A DNA stretch of 64,000 bases from the NCBI GenBank assembly GCA_947364235.1, contig CANARY010000001.1, forward strand, positions 124,001 through 188,000, written 5' to 3'. Below the pieces are notes generated by a model. It saw only the letters and a list, made by a program, of their open reading frames with translations, did not search any database and was not told where the DNA came from. Within the stretch, counting starts at the first letter, position 1. Each line of letters opens with the position of its first letter. Shown piece by piece: positions 25,566 to 34,457 of the stretch. The DNA is from an uncultured Candidatus Melainabacteria bacterium. Lineage in GTDB: Bacteria; Cyanobacteriota; Vampirovibrionia; Gastranaerophilales; Gastranaerophilaceae. The position numbers were made by a program, and so were the translations under genes.

Positions 25566-26729
25566 ATGGAAAAATTCAGATTTTTAACATCAGGAGAAAG
25601 CCACGGAAAGTGCTTGAACGCAATTATTGAAGGAGTTCCAGCAGGTTTTCGCATAAAAACTTCTGTAATCAACGAAGATTTAGCCCGCCGTCAGGTCGGA
25701 TACGGCAGAGGCGGAAGAATGAAAATTGAAAAAGACACCGTAGAAATCAAATCAGGCGTAAGGTTTGGCAAATCTACAGGTGCTCCTATCTGCCTTGAAA
25801 TCAAGAATAAAGATTTCGAAAACTGGCAGGATGTAATGAACACAGAAGCTCAAGAATATCCCGCTCAAGAGACTTTAAAAAAGATTGAAGAAAAGTCTTT
25901 TACAACCGTAAGACCAGGGCATGCCGATTTTGCAGGCTCTAAAAAATACAATTTCTCCGATTTGAGAAATGTTCTAGAACGCTCAAGCGCCAGAAAAACT
26001 GCTATTGAAGTTGCAGTAGGCTCAGTCGCAAAACAGATTTTAAAAGAGTTTAACATTATGGGATTTTCTCATGTCACTCAAATTGGAAATGTAAAACTTG
26101 ATTTTTATCCGAAAACATATACTTTAATCAAAGAAAAAGCCGAAAAATCTGACGTCAGATGTGCAGACGATTTGACAGCTGACAGAATGCGAAACGCAAT
26201 AGATGAAGCTTCTCAAGCAGGAGATACGCTTGGCGGAAAGTTTGAAGTTATTTTCGGTAACCTTCCGGTTGGCTTAGGCTCTTATGTACATTGGGATAGA
26301 GCTTTAGACGGCAGATTAGCGCAGGCAATTATGAGTATTCCAGCAGTTAAAGCTGTTGAAATCGGAGCCGGAGTTGATGCAGCTTCACTTAAAGGTTCGC
26401 AAATGCATGATGAGATTTTTGTCAAAAACAAAATTACTTATCGACAAACAAACAATGCAGGCGGTTTGGAAGGCGGAATGACAAACGGCGAAACTTTGAT
26501 TATCAAAGGCACAATGAAAGCCATACCGACAATGAGAAAATCGTTAGCAACTGTTGATATCAAAGACATGCAGCCGGCAAGCGCGCATTTTGAGCGTTCT
26601 GATACTTGTGCCGTACCTGCTTGCGCGGTTGTCGCAGAAGCAAGAGCTGCCATTATTCTTGTTGATGAGCTTTTAGCAAAATACGGCGGCGACAATTTTG
26701 TAGAAATGAAGGCTCATTATGAATGCTAA
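25566..26729 (+). CDS. aroC: Chorismate synthase
   Basis: The last shikimate enzyme, converting EPSP to chorismate with reduced FMN. Motifs: FLTSGESHGKCLNAIIEGVPAG, RRQVGYGRGGRMKIE, TVRPGHADFAGSKKY, SSARKTAIEVA, NNAGGLEGGMTNGE and the C-terminal ERSDTCAVPACAVVAEA. 387 residues is the usual length. TATAAT (25554-25559) lies 6 nt before the ATG at 25566 and no Shine-Dalgarno site is seen, suggesting a leaderless mRNA. The gene overlaps aroK by 11 bases. Confidence 0.95.
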   Translation: MEKFRFLTSGESHGKCLNAIIEGVPAGFRIKTSVINEDLARRQVGYGRGGRMKIEKDTVEIKSGVRFGKSTGAPICLEIKNKDFENWQDVMNTEAQEYPAQETLKKIEEKSFTTVRPGHADFAGSKKYNFSDLRNVLERSSARKTAIEVAVGSVAKQILKEFNIMGFSHVTQIGNVKLDFYPKTYTLIKEKAEKSDVRCADDLTADRMRNAIDEASQAGDTLGGKFEVIFGNLPVGLGSYVHWDRALDGRLAQAIMSIPAVKAVEIGAGVDAASLKGSQMHDEIFVKNKITYRQTNNAGGLEGGMTNGETLIIKGTMKAIPTMRKSLATVDIKDMQPASAHFERSDTCAVPACAVVAEARAAIILVDELLAKYGGDNFVEMKAHYEC

Positions 26730-27228
26730 TATTGTTTTAGTAGGCATGCCGGCAAGCGGAAAAACAACAATTGGAAATCTTTTGGCTGAAAAGCTTCCTG
26801 AATATTCGCTTTATGATACAGACAGCATAATTGAAAAAACTCAGGGGATGATGATTTGCGAGATTTTTCAAAAGTATTCGGAAGATTATTTTCGGCAGCT
26901 TGAACATGACACAATAAAAATGGTCTGCACCGGGGTTAACAAAATTATTTCTATTGGAGGGGGTGCATTTGAAAACCCTGACAATAGAGCAGCGCTGTTA
27001 AAATTCGGTAAAGTCTTTTATTTAAAGTCAGACCTTGATATACTATATTCAAGAATATCAGAAGATTCAACAAGACCGCTTTTAGCGCAGGAAAATCCGC
27101 GCAGAATCTTAGAAAAACTGCTTGAAAAGCGGGAAGAAAATTATCAGAAAGCTCACTGCATTGTAGATACAAGTTCTCTTAATGAAGATGAAATTATAAG
27201 GTTTATATTGAATGAAACAAACTCTTAA
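26719..27228 (+). CDS. aroK: Shikimate kinase
   Basis: A 169-residue P-loop kinase. Walker A VGMPASGKTTIGNLLAE, substrate-binding Asp and Arg in YDTDSIIE and YFRQLEHD, and the Gly loop SIGGGAFENP are all present, as is the LID Arg in STRPLL. It phosphorylates shikimate at the 3-hydroxyl. It overlaps aroC by 11 bases and aroB by 17, so the three enzymes are translationally coupled. Confidence 0.94.
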   Translation: MNANIVLVGMPASGKTTIGNLLAEKLPEYSLYDTDSIIEKTQGMMICEIFQKYSEDYFRQLEHDTIKMVCTGVNKIISIGGGAFENPDNRAALLKFGKVFYLKSDLDILYSRISEDSTRPLLAQENPRRILEKLLEKREENYQKAHCIVDTSSLNEDEIIRFILNETNS

Positions 27229-28288
27229 AGTTAACTGCGAAAAAGAATACTTAATCGAAATTTCTGACAACAGCTTTGAAAAACTTAATCAAGAAATAAA
27301 CGAAGCAACAAAAGGTCAAAAAAGGCTTATTGTTATCTCAAAAAAGGTTTATAAGCTTTATTATACTAGATTAAATTTTTCTGAAGATGAAATCTTTGTT
27401 CTAAATGACGGCGAAAAAGAGAAGAATTACAAGAATTACTTAAAAATCATTGAGCGCGCTAAACAAATAGGACTCACAAGAAAAGACGTTATGATAGCTA
27501 TTGGAGGCGGGGTTGCCGGAGATATAACCGGGTTTGCTGCATCAACTTATATGAGAGGTATTGAGTTTATACAAGTTCCAACTACTCTTTTATCTGCTGT
27601 TGACTCTTCTGTAGGCGGTAAAACAGCAATTGACTTAGCTGATGCAAAAAATGTTATCGGAACTTTTTACCAGCCAAAAGCCGTATTTATCAACACAAAC
27701 TTCCTTGCAACACTTGATAAAAAACAGTTCATGTCAGGGCTTGGAGAAGTTTTAAAATACGCGTTTATTGAAGAAAGCTGCGGTCATACAAATCCTTTGT
27801 ATTTGTTTGAGTTTTTGACTCTCGGATGCGAAAAAATCATGCAAAAAGAGCCTTTAACTATGATTAGGATGATTGAATACTGCTTGAGCTTAAAAATTGC
27901 GGTTGTTAATCAAGACGAGAAAGAAGGCGGGCTCAGAAAAGTGCTGAATTTCGGACACACTCTCGGTCATGCACTTGAGACAATAACCAAATACAACAAA
28001 TTTACCCATGGAGAGGCAGTCGCTTATGGAATGTATTTTATCATCAAGTGGGCATATAATCATGAGTACATTGGTTATGCATATTACAGGCTTTCAATGG
28101 AGTTATTGGAAAAATACGGGTTCAAACCGCTTAAGAAAAAATTTCAGAAAGAAAAATTAATTGAACTTATGATGAAAGACAAAAAAGCTTCAGAAGGAAA
28201 AATCACTTTTATCATTCCTTGTGACAAGAAAAAAGTTAGAGAAATCAAACTTACTCCGATTGAAGCGGGGTACATGTTTGATGAATAG
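27212..28288 (+). CDS. aroB: 3-dehydroquinate synthase
   Basis: 358 residues. NAD-dependent, metal-containing enzyme converting DAHP to 3-dehydroquinate. Motifs: LNDGEKEKNY, AIGGGVAGDITGFAASTYMRG, VPTTLLSAVDSSVGGKTAID, GLGEVLKYAFIEE and the metal ligands in NFGHTLGHALE and FTHGEAVAYGM. Complete. It overlaps aroK upstream and the next P-loop gene by 8 bases downstream, so the aro operon includes that gene. Confidence 0.94.
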   Translation: MKQTLKVNCEKEYLIEISDNSFEKLNQEINEATKGQKRLIVISKKVYKLYYTRLNFSEDEIFVLNDGEKEKNYKNYLKIIERAKQIGLTRKDVMIAIGGGVAGDITGFAASTYMRGIEFIQVPTTLLSAVDSSVGGKTAIDLADAKNVIGTFYQPKAVFINTNFLATLDKKQFMSGLGEVLKYAFIEESCGHTNPLYLFEFLTLGCEKIMQKEPLTMIRMIEYCLSLKIAVVNQDEKEGGLRKVLNFGHTLGHALETITKYNKFTHGEAVAYGMYFIIKWAYNHEYIGYAYYRLSMELLEKYGFKPLKKKFQKEKLIELMMKDKKASEGKITFIIPCDKKKVREIKLTPIEAGYMFDE

Positions 28289-28943
28289 ACAAGTAGAAGT
28301 TTTTGCAGGAGCTTATGCAAGCGGGAAATCTGAGACATCAATTAACCGCGCACGCCAGTTTGCTCAAAATGGCAGGCAAATTACGCTTGTTGATTTAGAC
28401 TCGGTAGAACCGGCTTACACTTTGCGCCCAATTGCAGGAAAGCTGAGAGAAGAAGGGATTAACGTTATTACTCAGCCGGATAATTTCGGGCTTGGAGAAG
28501 CTGCCAGCTACGTCACTCCGCAGCAGATAAACTGCCTAAATCAAGAAGGAGATATTATTATTGATGTCGGATACGGAGCCGGAGGGCTGGATATTTTAGA
28601 TATTTTGACAGGGATTAAAGATGAAAATAACCTGAAAATTTATCTGGTTGTTAATACTGCAAAATTTGAAACTTCAACTGTTGAAAATATAATAGAATAC
28701 ACAAATTTTTCTCAAGGAAAGTACAAATTCACCGGTTTAGTTTCAAATACACATTTTGGCAGTGAAACAACAAAAGAAGATGTTATAAATGGATATAACA
28801 AGCTTAAATCTGCGTCTGAACAACTCGAGCTTCCAATCAAAGCAATTGGTATCGATAAAAAACTTGAACCTGATTTTGAAAAGAACTTTGACGGTGTTGA
28901 GATTTGGGTTTACAACAGAATAATGCCTTGCGCTTTCTGGTAA
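28281..28943 (+). CDS. P-loop NTPase (MinD/CobQ-like), unknown function
   Basis: About 220 residues. Walker A is FAGAYASGKSETS, with VDLDSVEPAYTLRP following as in MinD/ParA or dethiobiotin-synthase-like NTPases. IIIDVGYGAGGLDIL is the likely Walker B, and YLVVNTAKFETST / TGLVSNTHFGSET supply base-recognition strands. ATG at 28281 overlaps the aroB stop. The role within an aro operon is unknown; it could be a regulatory or chaperone ATPase. The C-terminus ends at the convergent HAD gene. Confidence 0.75.
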   Translation: MNRQVEVFAGAYASGKSETSINRARQFAQNGRQITLVDLDSVEPAYTLRPIAGKLREEGINVITQPDNFGLGEAASYVTPQQINCLNQEGDIIIDVGYGAGGLDILDILTGIKDENNLKIYLVVNTAKFETSTVENIIEYTNFSQGKYKFTGLVSNTHFGSETTKEDVINGYNKLKSASEQLELPIKAIGIDKKLEPDFEKNFDGVEIWVYNRIMPCAFW

Positions 28944-29285
28944 CTAAGAATAATTCCTCCAATGCGGCTTAAAATTAATAATCGCATCAATAGTTTCATT
29001 AAAATTACCATTAAATTTTAAAGCACGATCATCTATTATAATACTTGCGTGCGGACTTTTTTGGTTTGTAATATCACTTATAAATTTATTTAAATGATTA
29101 TCATCCAGCCATTTTTGGGTAAGTTTTTTATCACGTACTGTAAAAATTTCTATTCTATACTCTTTAGACACTTGTTCTAAAAATTCTGAGACTCCTTCTC
29201 TTGGAGGCGAAATCTCATATTCTTTATAGTCACCGCAGTATGTGTTAAGAACACCATCTAAATCTATCAATAAAGTTTTTGTCAT
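28944..29285 (-). CDS. HAD-superfamily hydrolase (small, nucleotidase-like)
   Basis: 113 residues. N-terminal LLIDLDGVLN has the catalytic D-x-D of HAD phosphatases, IEIFTVRDKK the second motif (T), and SIIIDDRAL the acidic motif IV (D-D). It lacks a cap domain. Its closest look is to the small 5'-nucleotidase/polynucleotide phosphatase-like proteins, but the substrate is not evident. It stops exactly where the convergent P-loop gene ends. Confidence 0.78.
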   Translation of the reverse strand: MTKTLLIDLDGVLNTYCGDYKEYEISPPREGVSEFLEQVSKEYRIEIFTVRDKKLTQKWLDDNHLNKFISDITNQKSPHASIIIDDRALKFNGNFNETIDAIINFKPHWRNYS

Positions 29286-29482
29286 AACATACTCCTAAAA
29301 TTTCCGAATACAGAAACATTTATAAATAATATCATTTTTAGCTTTATTATGCAAGGATATAATAAGTTATGCAAAAATACTATAGGCTGATGACCTTAGC
29401 CGGTTGTAAAAAATGTTTACAAGTTGAAAAGATTTTTTATGTAAGCTATTATTAATATTGAGAGATTGTGTGCGGGGAGTAC
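29286..29482 (+). promoter_or_regulatory. fliF upstream region with TTGTAAA-N5-TTTACAA dyad
   Basis: A 197-base gap. A perfect inverted repeat TTGTAAA (29404-29410) / TTTACAA (29416-29422) could bind a CRP/FNR-family regulator. TATAAT at 29358-29363 lies 5 nt before an ATG that opens a 28-codon ORF (29369-29455) of unclear status. No sigma-28 consensus and no recognisable c-di-GMP riboswitch were found. Confidence 0.4.
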
Positions 29483-31027
29483 ATGGAAAATAATTATTTT
29501 GCGCTATTAGCAACTGATGTAAAAAAGTTATGGAACGGTTTAGACGGAAACCAAAAGCTTGGAATGCTTGCTTTAATTGTAATTACAATTGTTTCTGCAA
29601 CTTTTTTCTTATCAAAAGCAATGGAACCTGATTGGGTTGTTTTATATTCAGACTTAAATGAAGTTAATGCTATGAGCATAGTTCAGAGCATGAAAAAGAA
29701 TGGATATCAGTACAAGATTTCTGACGACCATTCTTCAATACTTGTACCTTCTAATGTTCGTGATGAAATGAGGGTTTTTGTCGCAGAGAATGATTTGATA
29801 AAAGGCGGAGATACAGGCTTTGAGCTGCTGGATGATATGCAGTTAGGCTCAACCGATTTCAAAAACAAATTAACAAAACAAAGAATTTTTCAAGGCGAGC
29901 TTACACGCTCAATCGAAAAAATTCAAGGCGTCAAATATGCGCGTGTTCAGCTTGCTGAACCTGAACGCTCCATCTTCGACGATAATGATGAAAAACCTAC
30001 AGCTTCTGTTGTTCTGGTTTTAGAACCTGGGTATAAAATCAAAAGCTCGCAGGTTAAAGCAATTAAAAATTTGGTTGCTTATGCTGTTCCAAGAATGACT
30101 CCAGAACAAGTTTTCATAACTGACCAAAACGGTACAAGTTTATCTGACGAAACTTCTAAAAACTCAACTGATATGGAAAGTTTTAAAGGCAATCTTGAAA
30201 AAGATACTTCCAAAAAAGTTTCTGAGGTTTTAGAAAAAATTGTCGGCAAAGGCAATGTATCTGTTCAAGTTAATGCTGATATCGATTTTAACTCAGCTAA
30301 AGCAACTATTGAAAGCTATCATCCTTTAGAAGGTACTGATAAAGGAGTTATGACAAGCTCGCAGACAGAAGTTGAGACTTATGAAAATCCTAATAATGTT
30401 CCTAATCCAAACAATGTTAATCAGAGAAATTTGAACTATTCTAAACAAAAAACTTCTGTGAATTATAATGTAACAAAAGAAGTTAAGCAGGTTATTTACG
30501 CACCAGGCACAGTTAAGCGGCTTTCTATCGCAGTTGCTGTAAACAAAGTTTTAACTGATTCAGAAAAAGACGAGATAAAAAATCTTGTGCTTTCAGCTGC
30601 CGGAGTAGATTATTCAAGAGGCGACGTAATTTCTGTTTCCGGACTTCAGTTTGAAGGCGCAACAATTGATAAAAAAGCTCAGGAAGAATTTGCAGAACAG
30701 TATCAAAAAGAACAAATGATGTACTTTGTAACATCTTCTGTAATTCCTCTTATTGTAGTTCTTATCCTTGGATGTTTTGCTTTATATATTCTCAAAAACT
30801 TCATAGCCAAGATGCCGTCTTCAAGACGTCAGGATAAAATAATTACTCAAGAAGATATTATTGAACGCCATGACGATATCGAACCAGAAGAAGACACTTT
30901 GAAAATAGAACTTAGCAAAAACGAGATTAAATCTCAGAAAGAGCAAAGTATAAACGAGATTAATGAAGCAGTAATGGCATCTCCGGAAGATGCTGCAAAA
31001 CTCTTAACTTCATTCATCAGAGACTAG
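29483..31027 (+). CDS. fliF: Flagellar MS-ring protein FliF
   Basis: About 514 residues. It has an N-terminal membrane helix (LGMLALIVITIVSATFFL), the periplasmic ring-building domains (ELTRSIEKIQGVKYARVQLAEPE, ASVVLVLEPG, AVPRMTPEQVFITDQNG), a C-terminal helix (SVIPLIVVLILGCFALYIL) and a cytoplasmic tail (AAKLLTSFIRD) that binds FliG. It forms the MS ring, the assembly base of the flagellar motor and export gate. The GTG at 29468 opens the frame, but GGGGAG precedes the ATG at 29483. First gene of fliFGHI. Confidence 0.95.
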   Translation: MENNYFALLATDVKKLWNGLDGNQKLGMLALIVITIVSATFFLSKAMEPDWVVLYSDLNEVNAMSIVQSMKKNGYQYKISDDHSSILVPSNVRDEMRVFVAENDLIKGGDTGFELLDDMQLGSTDFKNKLTKQRIFQGELTRSIEKIQGVKYARVQLAEPERSIFDDNDEKPTASVVLVLEPGYKIKSSQVKAIKNLVAYAVPRMTPEQVFITDQNGTSLSDETSKNSTDMESFKGNLEKDTSKKVSEVLEKIVGKGNVSVQVNADIDFNSAKATIESYHPLEGTDKGVMTSSQTEVETYENPNNVPNPNNVNQRNLNYSKQKTSVNYNVTKEVKQVIYAPGTVKRLSIAVAVNKVLTDSEKDEIKNLVLSAAGVDYSRGDVISVSGLQFEGATIDKKAQEEFAEQYQKEQMMYFVTSSVIPLIVVLILGCFALYILKNFIAKMPSSRRQDKIITQEDIIERHDDIEPEEDTLKIELSKNEIKSQKEQSINEINEAVMASPEDAAKLLTSFIRD

Positions 31028-31127
31028 AAGAGGCAGCGGAGCAAACGAAGAGGTTTGGAAGTTCAACCTGCAAACCGGTGTATAGCGGAATATCACCCGC
31101 ACAAGTAGTTATAAAATGGTGAAAAAA
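31028..31127 (+). promoter_or_regulatory. fliF-fliG spacer with possible RNA structure
   Basis: A 100-base gap unusual within the otherwise overlapping operon. GGTTTG (31051-31056) and CAAACC (31070-31075) can pair. The words CGGAGC and GAAGAGG resemble a portion of the repeat region at 39640-39660. It may modulate fliG expression, but no known element was recognised. Confidence 0.3.
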
Positions 31128-32177
31128 ATGGGTATAGAAGAAATAAAAAAAGCAAAAGAAGATTCAAAAAAGACGTTAACACGCCCAAGCCAGAAGGTTG
31201 CTGCGCTTTTAATCGCACTTGGACCAACTACAGCTTCTGAAATACTTAAAAATATCAAAGACGAAGATTTGCTTGAACAAATTACTCTTGATATCGCCAA
31301 CCTCGGAAAGATTTCTGATGAAGATTTAAACGAAGTTCTGCTTGAGTTCAAAAGCGTATTTCAAGCAAGAAACTATATAGCTCAAGGCGGTGTCGGATAT
31401 GCAAAACAGCTTCTTACTCAAACTTACGGTGACGCTGAAGCTTCTAAGCTTCTTGAAAAAGTCAACTCAATGGTTAACACCAACCCGTTTTATTTCCTTA
31501 ACGAAGCTGACCCGTCTCAGCTTGCAAACACTTTCGCTTCTGAAAACCCGCAGCTTTTAGCATTAATTTTAGCTTATTTAAGACCTCAGCTTGCTGCGCA
31601 GGTTCTTGCTTTTCTTCCTCCTGACATACAGGCAGTTGTTTCAATGCGGATTGCAGATATGACACCTACAAACCCGGAAATCCTTTCTACAATTGAAGAT
31701 ATTGTAGAACGTAAGTTCTCTGCTCTGCTTGTTCAGGATTTCTCAAACGCAGGCGGCGTAGAATCCCTTGCAAATATCTTAAACTGCTGCGACAGAGGCA
31801 CAGAAAAAAATATCATGGAATGGCTGGATATCGAAAACCAGCAGATGGCTCAAGAAGTCCGCGATTTGATGTTTGTATTCGAAGACATCATTATCCTCGA
31901 CGACAGAGCTATTCAAAGACTGCTTAGAGAAGTTGATTCTAAACAGCTTGCACTTGCGCTCAAGGGTACTAAAGAAGAAATCAAAGACAAAATATTTAGA
32001 AACATGTCTGAAAGAGCACGTCAGATGCTTGCTGACGATATGGAATACCTCGGACCGGTTAGAGCTAAAGAAGTTCAAGAAGCTCAAACAGGTATCGTTA
32101 ATTCTATCAGAACTCTTGAAGCAACAGGCGAAATTACTATTACACGTGCTAGTGTTGAGGATGAGTTAATTGAGTAG
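31128..32177 (+). CDS. fliG: Flagellar motor switch protein FliG
   Basis: About 349 residues with N, middle and C domains: KVAALLIALGPTTASEILK, EQITLDIANLGKIS, EADPSQLANTFASENPQLLALILAYL (the armadillo repeat facing FliM), and the C-terminal torque helix DRAIQRLLREVDSKQLALALKG ... NMSERARQMLADDMEYLGPVR with charged residues that face the stator. An ATG at 31116 is also in frame; the ATG at 31128 is preferred because GGTGA lies 6 nt upstream. The stop overlaps fliH by 8 bases. Confidence 0.94.
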   Translation: MGIEEIKKAKEDSKKTLTRPSQKVAALLIALGPTTASEILKNIKDEDLLEQITLDIANLGKISDEDLNEVLLEFKSVFQARNYIAQGGVGYAKQLLTQTYGDAEASKLLEKVNSMVNTNPFYFLNEADPSQLANTFASENPQLLALILAYLRPQLAAQVLAFLPPDIQAVVSMRIADMTPTNPEILSTIEDIVERKFSALLVQDFSNAGGVESLANILNCCDRGTEKNIMEWLDIENQQMAQEVRDLMFVFEDIIILDDRAIQRLLREVDSKQLALALKGTKEEIKDKIFRNMSERARQMLADDMEYLGPVRAKEVQEAQTGIVNSIRTLEATGEITITRASVEDELIE

Positions 32178-32928
32178 CAACAGAATAAAATCCGGAGAAA
32201 TTCAGATTGGCGGAAATTACGTTCTGCCAATTGAACAAACACGCGTAACAAGGCAGCAGGCAAAAGTTCAGCAGATAATCGAAGAAACTGACGCTAAAGC
32301 ACAGCAGATTATTAATGAAGCTCAAAACAAATCTCAAATCGTTATTCAAGCAGCTAATACTGAAGCTGAAACTATTATTCAAAATGCTAAAAAGAAAGCT
32401 GAACAAGAATATGAAACAATTAAAAACCAAGCTTATCAGGAAGGGTTTAAAAAAGGCGAACAAGACGGGCTTTATAAGTTCCAAAACGACGCTTTTGAAG
32501 GAGTTAAATCCCTTGACACTCTTGCTTCAAGCGCGTTTGAGCTAAAGAAAAATATTATTGACTCAGCTTCACGTGATATTGTTGAGCTTGTCTCAGCAAT
32601 TGCAGACAAAGTATGTCATCAGAAATTTGACGATGAAGTTTTATATAAGATAACTGTTGATGCAATTAAACAGCTTAATGACAAAGAAAATATCACAATT
32701 ATCGTAAATCCTGAGCTTGTAGAAAGGATTAACGCACTTGCTTCCGATTTTAGAGCCGAGTTTCCAAAACTTGAAACATTAAAAATTTTAGAAGATATTT
32801 CACTTTCTGCAGACGGCATAATTGTAGAAACTCCTGATACAAGACTTGATTCCAGGGTTTCTGCTCAAATAGCAGAGATTACAGAAAAAATGATTAGAGG
32901 CAGCAGTGACAGATTGGAACAAGAATAG
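32170..32928 (+). CDS. fliH: Flagellar assembly protein FliH
   Basis: 252 residues starting at a TTG that overlaps the fliG stop. The middle is a long coiled coil rich in Gln/Ala/Lys (QQIIEETDAKAQQIINEAQ ... NAKKKAEQEYETI). The C-terminal ~130 residues resemble FliH/V-ATPase subunit E (FELKKNIIDSASRDIVELVSAIADKV ... ADGIIVETPDTRLDSRV). It binds and regulates the FliI ATPase in the export apparatus. The fliI start lies inside its last 23 bases. Confidence 0.9.
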   Translation: MSSNRIKSGEIQIGGNYVLPIEQTRVTRQQAKVQQIIEETDAKAQQIINEAQNKSQIVIQAANTEAETIIQNAKKKAEQEYETIKNQAYQEGFKKGEQDGLYKFQNDAFEGVKSLDTLASSAFELKKNIIDSASRDIVELVSAIADKVCHQKFDDEVLYKITVDAIKQLNDKENITIIVNPELVERINALASDFRAEFPKLETLKILEDISLSADGIIVETPDTRLDSRVSAQIAEITEKMIRGSSDRLEQE

Positions 32929-34222
32929 ATATCTGGAAATAATAAAAAATACCCAGACTATTAAAGAAATCGGAAAAATTACTGAAATTATCGGACTTAC
33001 AATCGAATCTGACGGGCCGAGGTCTTCTATCGGCGATCTTTGCTATATATACAATAATTACAACGACAAACCAACTATGGCAGAAGTTGTCGGGTTTAAA
33101 CGCGACAAAATCCTTTTGATGCCTTTGGCTTCTCCTGACGGAATTCATCCCGGAGCACTCGTAGTTAATACTGGAGGAGCAATGAAAATCGGAGTCGGAA
33201 ACCAGCTTATTGGAAGAGTTTTAGACGGACTTGGAAACCCTATTGATACTCTGGGCGATTTAAAATTCTCTGAATACCGTTCAACAAGAGCGGATGCGAT
33301 TAACCCTCTAAAACGTAAAAGAATTACTGAGCCGCTTTCTCTGGGTATAAAATCGATTGACGGGTTTATGACCGTTGGAAAAGGTCAAAGAATGGGGATT
33401 TTTGCAGGCTCAGGCGTCGGAAAAAGCACAACAATCGGTATGATGGCAAAAAATACTTCTGCTGATTTGAACGTTATTGCTTTGATTGGTGAACGCGGAA
33501 GAGAAGTAAAAGAGTTTATAGAAGAAATACTCGGAGCAGAAGGAATGAAACGCTCAATTGTAATCGCTGCAACTTCCGAACAGCCTTCTTTAGTTAAGAT
33601 TAAAGCAGCTTTTGTCGCAACTTCAATTGCTGAATATTTTAGAGACAAAGGCTTAGATGTTTTGTTTATGCTTGACAGCGTAACCCGTATTGCAATGGCC
33701 CAGAGAGAAGTCGGGCTTGCAATCGGCGAACCGCCTGCAACACGAGGATATACTCCTTCTGTTTTTGCGCTTATGCCAAAGCTTATGGAAAGAGCCGGAA
33801 CAAACGAAGTCGGAACAATTACCGGACTTTATACGGTTCTGGTTGAAGGTGATGATTTTAACGAGCCGATTTCTGATACAGCAAGAAGTATTTTAGACGG
33901 TCACATTGTGCTTTCGCGTGATTTGGCACACAAAAACCATTATCCGGCTGTTGATGTACTGCAATCTCTGAGCAGAGTTATGGGTGATGTAACAGCCAAA
34001 GAACACAGAGCAGCTGCAGGAAACTTGAGAAATCTGCTTGCTGTTCATAAAAAGAATGAAGATTTGATTAACATCGGTGCTTACGTAAAAGGTTCTGACC
34101 CTGCCTGCGATAAAGCGATTGCAATGATGAATGAGATTAACGGATTTTTACTCCAGTCGACAGAAGACAAAATTGATTACGAAGAAACAATAAATAAACT
34201 TTTGCAGCTAGGCGCAAACTAG
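32906..34222 (+). CDS. fliI: Flagellar export ATPase FliI
   Basis: 438 residues, F1-beta-like. Walker A GIFAGSGVGKSTTIGMM, the catalytic stretch GERGREVKEFIEE, Walker B VLFMLDSVTRIAMAQRE, and ATRGYTPSVFALMPKLMERAG are all as in FliI. It starts with GTG inside fliH. It energises or gates export of flagellar axial proteins. Its TAG stop at 34220-34222 forms the first bases of a -35 box (TAGACA) of the small-peptide locus that follows. No fliJ is next to it. Confidence 0.95.
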   Translation: MTDWNKNRYLEIIKNTQTIKEIGKITEIIGLTIESDGPRSSIGDLCYIYNNYNDKPTMAEVVGFKRDKILLMPLASPDGIHPGALVVNTGGAMKIGVGNQLIGRVLDGLGNPIDTLGDLKFSEYRSTRADAINPLKRKRITEPLSLGIKSIDGFMTVGKGQRMGIFAGSGVGKSTTIGMMAKNTSADLNVIALIGERGREVKEFIEEILGAEGMKRSIVIAATSEQPSLVKIKAAFVATSIAEYFRDKGLDVLFMLDSVTRIAMAQREVGLAIGEPPATRGYTPSVFALMPKLMERAGTNEVGTITGLYTVLVEGDDFNEPISDTARSILDGHIVLSRDLAHKNHYPAVDVLQSLSRVMGDVTAKEHRAAAGNLRNLLAVHKKNEDLINIGAYVKGSDPACDKAIAMMNEINGFLLQSTEDKIDYEETINKLLQLGAN

Positions 34223-34248
34223 ACAATATATTAAAAGTATTGTAAAAT
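34220..34248 (+). promoter_or_regulatory. Promoter of small-peptide mRNA, locus A
   Basis: TAGACA (34220-34225), 17 nt, TAAAAT (34243-34248); predicted transcription start near 34255 (AGGGTAG). The same -35/-10 pair and spacing occurs in locus C (TAGACA-N17-TAAAAT). The -35 overlaps the fliI stop codon. Confidence 0.7.
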
Positions 34249-34324
34249 TGATTCAGGGTAGTACCCGCACCAACCCTCTGACACACATGTACTAATGAAA
34301 GAAGTCAGAAAGGGGGTGAAAACT

Positions 34325-34390
34325 ATGTTAGCAGAAATAATAAAGCTACTAATCGTAGCAACGCTATTCATAGTAGCTTTTAAACTGTAA
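34325..34390 (+). CDS. Locus A: 21-residue hydrophobic peptide (type I toxin-like)
   Basis: ATG at 34325 follows a strong GGGGGTGA ribosome binding site. The peptide starts MLAEIIKLLIV and ends FIVAFKL: one hydrophobic helix flanked by Lys, like small membrane toxins. The 5' UTR (from ~34255) has a hairpin CTGAC (34278-34282)/GTCAG (34304-34308) holding ACACACA (34281-34287). The 5' segment TAGTACCC (34259-34266) is complementary to GGGTACTA (34399-34406) downstream of the stop. Homologous arrangements occur at 49862-50153 and 54495-54763. Toxicity is inferred, not shown. Confidence 0.7.
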   Translation: MLAEIIKLLIVATLFIVAFKL

Positions 34391-34451
34391 ATCATAGGGG
34401 GTACTAAGTGAAGCTCTGAGGAAGTAGCATTTCTTCAGGGCTTCCCCCTAT
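34390..34451 (-). ncRNA. Locus A: predicted antisense RNA
   Basis: Predicted start near 34451 from a TTGACA-N17-AATAAT promoter. The transcript begins AUAGGGGGAAGCCC and folds into the hairpin CATAGGGGG/CCCCCTATG (34393-34401 with 34444-34452) with an inner GAAGC/GCTTC stem, ending before a U-containing stretch. It is fully complementary to the 3' untranslated part of the peptide mRNA, including the GGGTACTA segment that can pair with the mRNA 5' end. Confidence 0.6.
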
Positions 34452-34457
34452 GTTTAC

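Noticed and set aside
29340-29482. Cyclic di-GMP riboswitch upstream of fliF
   Set aside because: GGCT..AGCC can pair, but the conserved GEMM core bases and tetraloop/receptor are not present.
31028-31127. Small gene between fliF and fliG
   Set aside because: No ORF with a ribosome site; kept only as a structured spacer.
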